Shown here: piece by piece, positions 12,976 through 15,211 of the stretch
How positions within the stretch are numbered: the stretch's first letter is position 1
Layout of the letters: the number at the start of each line of letters is the position of its first letter
NCBI GenBank assembly: GCA_017883495.1
Contig: JADGNL010000153.1
Coordinates: forward strand, 1 to 15,211
Source: Methanomicrobiales archaeon
Lineage (GTDB): Archaea; Halobacteriota; Methanomicrobia; Methanomicrobiales; Methanospirillaceae
Direction: 5' to 3'
DNA: 15,211 bases
Notes under the pieces: generated by a model
What the model was told of the DNA's origin: nothing
Seen by the model: only the letters and a program-made list of their open reading frames with translations
Databases searched by the model: none
Program-made: the position numbers and the translations under genes

Positions 12976-14070
12976 ATGAGTCCGCCGGCGCCGCTGCCGC
13001 CCTGGACGATCTGGGTGATCGTGCTCGCGATCTTCGCGGCGGCCGCGTTCGTCTTCTGGCCGCTGGTCGGGGTCTCGGTGCTCGCGGCCTCGCTCGCGGT
13101 AGTGCTCTTCCCGCTCCAGCGGCGGCTGACGCGGCGGATGCGGCCGTTCTTCGCGGCCGTGCTCCTGACGGTGGTGGTGGGGGCCGCGGCGGTGCTCGCG
13201 GTCGCGGTCACGATCGCGGTCATCGTCCAGAACATCGCGTACATCGAGGAGCTGATCGGGACGATCCTGACGGCCGCCACCGCCCAGGGGACGAACCCGC
13301 TCGGCGGCGCCCTGCCGATCGACCTGACCCAGGTGACGGACGCGATCCGTGCGCAGGCGGGGTCGTTCGGCGCCTCGCTCCAGTCGATGATCGGGGAGTT
13401 CCCCATGGTCTCGCTCGAGATCATCGTCTTCTTCCTGGTCCTCCACCTGACCCTCGAAAAGGGCGAGCAGACCGGGGTCCGCCTCATGGAGGCCTTCCCC
13501 GACCAGATGCGCCGCCCGGTGGCGCGGCTCTGGACGATGGCCGTGGACGTGATGTACTCGATCTTCGTGGTCCACTTCGCGACGGCGTTCGTGACCTTTC
13601 TGGTGGCCCTGCCGTTCTTCTGGCTCCTCGGGTACGGCCATATTCTCTTCTACGCCGTGCTCTCGGGGGTCTTCCAGCTGGTGCCGTTCCTGGGCCAGAC
13701 GGTCATCCTCCTCGTGCTCGGCGGGTACGCGCTCGCGATCGGCGATATGCGCGGCCTCCTGCTCGTGCTCTTCGTCGGGTACCCGTTCGTGGCCGCGATC
13801 CCGGACCTGGTGATGCGTCCGCTCCTGATGGGCGCCCGGACGGGAATCCACCCGGCCGTGATGTTCATCGGGTTCTTCGGTGGGATTACCCTGCTCGGAA
13901 CGGTCGGTGTCGTGCTGGGGCCGCTCCTGCTCGCGCTCGCGGCCGGCGCGTACGGGATCATCGTCGAGGAGCTCGAGCTCCGTCGGGAGACGGCCCTGCC
14001 GGCCGATCCCGGGCCGTCACCGCTCGAGGCCGCGGGGGAGGCGGGTACCGAGATGGAGACGGCCTCGTAG
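12976..14070 (+). CDS. AI-2E family (PerM/YdiK-like) transporter
   Basis: The protein has 364 residues and is a polytopic membrane protein. Hydrophobic segments lie at about 10-47 (two), 58-84, 143-160, 195-215, 218-238, 240-258, 260-276 and 290-328. The soluble stretch 86-142 between the third and fourth segments is typical of the family. C-terminal hallmarks are VLSGVFQLVPFLGQ (228-241), then PDLVMRPLLMGARTGIHPAVMFIGFFGG (starting 276) and LGPLLLALAAG (314-324). The family includes exporters proposed for AI-2 and Na+/H+ antiporters; the substrate cannot be inferred. The last 35 residues are an acidic cytosolic tail (Glu/Pro-rich). ATG 12976 follows a weak AGGAT site; GCATATCC at about 12946-12953 may be its TATA box. 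It stands alone between divergent and downstream units. Confidence 0.9.
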   Translation: MSPPAPLPPWTIWVIVLAIFAAAAFVFWPLVGVSVLAASLAVVLFPLQRRLTRRMRPFFAAVLLTVVVGAAAVLAVAVTIAVIVQNIAYIEELIGTILTAATAQGTNPLGGALPIDLTQVTDAIRAQAGSFGASLQSMIGEFPMVSLEIIVFFLVLHLTLEKGEQTGVRLMEAFPDQMRRPVARLWTMAVDVMYSIFVVHFATAFVTFLVALPFFWLLGYGHILFYAVLSGVFQLVPFLGQTVILLVLGGYALAIGDMRGLLLVLFVGYPFVAAIPDLVMRPLLMGARTGIHPAVMFIGFFGGITLLGTVGVVLGPLLLALAAGAYGIIVEELELRRETALPADPGPSPLEAAGEAGTEMETAS

Positions 14071-14087
14071 CGCGCAGCGACCGCGCC

Positions 14088-14096
14088 TTTTTTATA
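14088..14096 (+). terminator. T-rich terminator and overlapping TATA-like box
   Basis: T6 followed by ATA (14088-14096), 17 bases after the stop of the AI-2E family gene and following the GC-rich cgcgcagcgaccgcgcc. It fits an archaeal U-tract terminator. The same bases (TTTATA) lie about 20 bases before ATG 14114 and may be the TATA box for the KTSC gene, which would make that mRNA leaderless. Confidence 0.5.
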
Positions 14097-14113
14097 GAGA
14101 ATGATATGTCCTT

Positions 14114-14365
14114 ATGGAACCTCGATGGGCCCGCGTGGCCTCGTCGATCCTCGCGGCGGTGGCGTACGACCCGGCCGAGGGGCGGCTCCGGATCCGGTTC
14201 CGGACCGGTGCGATCTTCGACTACGACGGCGTTCCGCCCGTCGTGTACGACGAGCTGCTGGCGGCCCCGTCGAAGGGTGCGTACTTCGCGGAGTACATCC
14301 GGCCGGAGTTTCCCTATCGCCGCGTGCAGAGCGCCGGGGAGGGCGTTGCGGCGCCGGCACGGTGA
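14114..14365 (+). CDS. KTSC-domain protein
   Basis: The protein has 83 residues. It matches the KTSC domain pattern: SSILAAVAYDPAEGRLRIRF (10-29), then GAIFDYDGVPPVVYDELLAAPSKGAYFAEYIRP (from 32), including the VP..VYD.L..A.SKG.YF...IR core, and ends FPYRRV. KTSC domains occur alone or fused to nucleic-acid-associated proteins such as lysyl-tRNA synthetases; the stand-alone role is not known. ATG 14114 puts the domain at the N-terminus. There is no ribosome site, and a leaderless mRNA is likely. A tRNA-Leu gene follows 52 bases later with its own promoter-like box. Confidence 0.85.
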   Translation: MEPRWARVASSILAAVAYDPAEGRLRIRFRTGAIFDYDGVPPVVYDELLAAPSKGAYFAEYIRPEFPYRRVQSAGEGVAAPAR

Positions 14366-14384
14366 TCCCGGGCCGGCCGGTGAA

Positions 14385-14392
14385 GGTTTAAC
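14385..14392 (+). promoter_or_regulatory. TATA-like box of tRNA-Leu
   Basis: GGTTTAAC, centred about 29 bases before the first base of the mature tRNA, the usual archaeal box A distance, in the gap after the KTSC gene. Confidence 0.5.
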
Positions 14393-14417
14393 GCTCCGGC
14401 ATCGATGTAGTACCGGC

Positions 14418-14502
14418 GCGGGGGTAGCCAAGCCCGGTCAACGGCGCCGGATTTAGGGTCCGGTCTCGCAGGAGTTCGAGGGTTCGAATCCCTTCCCCCG
14501 CA
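14418..14502 (+). tRNA. tRNA-Leu (anticodon UAG)
   Basis: An 85-base class II tRNA. The acceptor stem GCGGGGG (14418-14424) pairs with CCCCCGC (14495-14501), discriminator A at 14502, and CCA is not encoded. The D stem is GCC/GGC. The anticodon stem CCGGA/TCCGG encloses the loop TTTAGGG, placing UAG at positions 34-36, which reads CUA and related leucine codons. The long variable arm (TCTCGCAGGAG region) fits Leu. The T arm is GAGGG-TTCGAAT-CCCTT. No intron is seen. Confidence 0.97.
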
Positions 14503-14515
14503 TCTTTCATTCTCC

Positions 14516-14520
14516 TTTTT
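14516..14520 (+). terminator. T-tract after tRNA-Leu
   Basis: TTTTT beginning 14 bases after the mature 3' end, inside the pyrimidine-rich tctttcattctcc context. It fits an archaeal U-tract terminator for the tRNA transcript. Confidence 0.5.
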
Positions 14521-14555
14521 CGACAACAGTGCGGCCGGTATTGAAGAGGCACGAT

Positions 14556-14644
14556 TCCAGGGCCATATTCCTCCTGGATTGGAGAAGTATCGGCCGATAA
14601 TCGATACAAGAACAGGTAGAACCCCGCAGCACTATGCCGCGGGG
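14556..14644. repeat. Cluster of three short inverted repeats in noncoding DNA
   Basis: Three dyads lie in the gene-free stretch 14521-14676: TCCAGG/CCTGGA with an 11-base loop (14556-14578), the perfect palindrome TATCGGCCGATA (14588-14599, nested in GTATCG...CGATAC 14587-14607), and CCCCGC/GCGGGG with an 11-base loop (14622-14644). The last could be a terminator hairpin for the minus-strand microprotein gene, since the minus strand continues TTCT after it. The region is less GC-rich than its neighbours. Confidence 0.45.
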
Positions 14645-14676
14645 CATGACACAACCACCGGTCTCCCCGGGTTCTC

Positions 14677-14811
14677 TCACCAGAGGTCCGGGCCGGACAG
14701 GGCCGCCCTCACGCCCCGGCCCGACCAGAACCCCAGCCGCCGCAGGATCCCCACGATGAGGAACCCCACGACGGAGCCGATACCGATCCCGCAGAGGGGA
14801 TCCATGGTCAC
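14677..14811 (-). CDS. 44-residue membrane microprotein (hypothetical)
   Basis: The 44-residue protein has one hydrophobic segment (about 6-24: LCGIGIGSVVGFLIVGIL) and a basic tail (RRLGFWSGRGVRAAL, ending SGPDLW). The start is GTG 14811, which overlaps the stop of the upstream minus gene as GTGA, the same coupling used throughout this window; ATG 14805, two codons on, is the alternative. Positive charges follow the helix, so the C-terminus is likely cytosolic. No family is recognised. Coupling to the upstream gene suggests that the two products act together, but this is inference. It could be spurious given its size. Confidence 0.5.
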   Translation of the reverse strand: MTMDPLCGIGIGSVVGFLIVGILRRLGFWSGRGVRAALSGPDLW

Positions 14812-15211
14812 GCGAGCGCCGGCACCGCGTCGGCCCAGTTCTCGACGGTCGAGCGGATGGCGTCGTCCTCGTAGGACGAGAGCGTGACCCGCGTCCGCGA
14901 GAGCGAGAGCGTGAAGACCTCGCCGTTCGCGGCGTGGCAACGGAGCGCGGCCGAGAACGAGTCGTCGTCGGTCGCATGCGCCGCCGTCCCGCCCATGGAC
15001 GTCGCGAGCGCGGCATTGCCGAGCACGGTCGCGACGTTCGCGGTGTAGGCCGCGACGGTCGGACACTTGACGGAGACCGTGCCGACGGTCTCGGCCTCGC
15101 CGTTCTCGTACACGACCCTCCCCGTGTACGCCTCGCCCGTCTTCTCGACGGCCGCGTGGTTCTCGGTGCCGACCTGGTAGGCCGTGCAGCCGAACGGGTT
15201 GTTCGTCAGCA
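14808..15211 (-). CDS. Unrecognised protein, 5' end outside the window
   Basis: The frame is open from the window edge to TGA at 14810-14808; 133 residues are visible, and no start is assigned (GTG 15113 is internal, because the frame continues upstream with similar composition). The visible part begins LTNNPFGCTAYQVG, has three Cys (NPFGC, VKC, RCH), is Ala/Thr/Val-rich with alternating strand-like patterns (FTLSLSRTRVTL), and ends with an amphipathic helix (DDAIRSTVENWADAVPAL). No membrane helix or known catalytic motif is seen. It is followed by the coupled membrane microprotein. I do not recognise the family. Confidence 0.65.
   Translation of the reverse strand, partial: LTNNPFGCTAYQVGTENHAAVEKTGEAYTGRVVYENGEAETVGTVSVKCPTVAAYTANVATVLGNAALATSMGGTAAHATDDDSFSAALRCHAANGEVFTLSLSRTRVTLSSYEDDAIRSTVENWADAVPALA

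Noticed and set aside
1..15211. CRISPR array, insertion sequence or prophage
   Set aside because: No regularly spaced repeats, transposase, integrase or terminal inverted repeats were seen; the only long repeat is the 87-bp in-gene pair.

Overview
The window (about 15.2 kb, very GC-rich and almost gapless) looks like a methanogenic euryarchaeon, most likely Methanomicrobiales. Three signs point there. Aromatic biosynthesis uses the archaeal 2-amino-3,7-dideoxy-D-threo-hept-6-ulosonate (ADTH) / dehydroquinate synthase II entry route. Promoters are TATA-type, with short or absent leaders. The small genes (DUF3467, a winged helix, an XRE-type regulator with a C-terminal Cys cluster) are also archaeal in character. 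The order-level assignment is inference from gene content; no rRNA is present.

Left arm (1-4015): the 3' part of a tandem-HKD phospholipase D-like protein with a C-terminal membrane anchor (+), convergent with a two-gene minus-strand regulator operon (winged helix, then XRE-type HTH with a CxxCxC tail). A 73-bp AT-rich divergent promoter with two different perfect inverted repeats separates these regulators from a membrane-anchored OB-fold protein (+). That gene overlaps tail to tail with a four-TM PAS/GAF sensor protein (-) that has no recognisable output domain.

Centre (4016-12780): a nearly complete set for aromatic amino acid synthesis. On the minus strand, from 12714 down to 4956, eight genes run without gaps: two tandem ADTH synthase/class I aldolase paralogues, DHQ synthase II, prephenate dehydrogenase (tyrA), prephenate dehydratase (pheA), EPSP synthase (aroA), a shikimate kinase-shikimate dehydrogenase fusion and chorismate synthase (aroC). 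Six of the seven junctions are 4-bp ATGA/GTGA overlaps and the seventh is an 11-bp overlap. The missing step, 3-dehydroquinate dehydratase (aroD), is on the plus strand behind a DUF3467 gene, and its stop codon directly abuts that of aroC. Together these cover the route from the DKFP/aspartate-semialdehyde entry to chorismate, and prephenate to arogenate/phenylpyruvate/hydroxyphenylpyruvate-level products. No chorismate mutase or aminotransferase is visible here.

Right arm (12715-15211): an intergenic promoter region, an AI-2E family (PerM-like) membrane protein, a KTSC-domain small protein, a tRNA-Leu(UAG), about 160 bp of hairpin-rich noncoding DNA, and a minus-strand pair made of a 44-residue membrane microprotein coupled to an unrecognised protein that runs off the window. 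No mobile element, CRISPR array or rRNA was seen.
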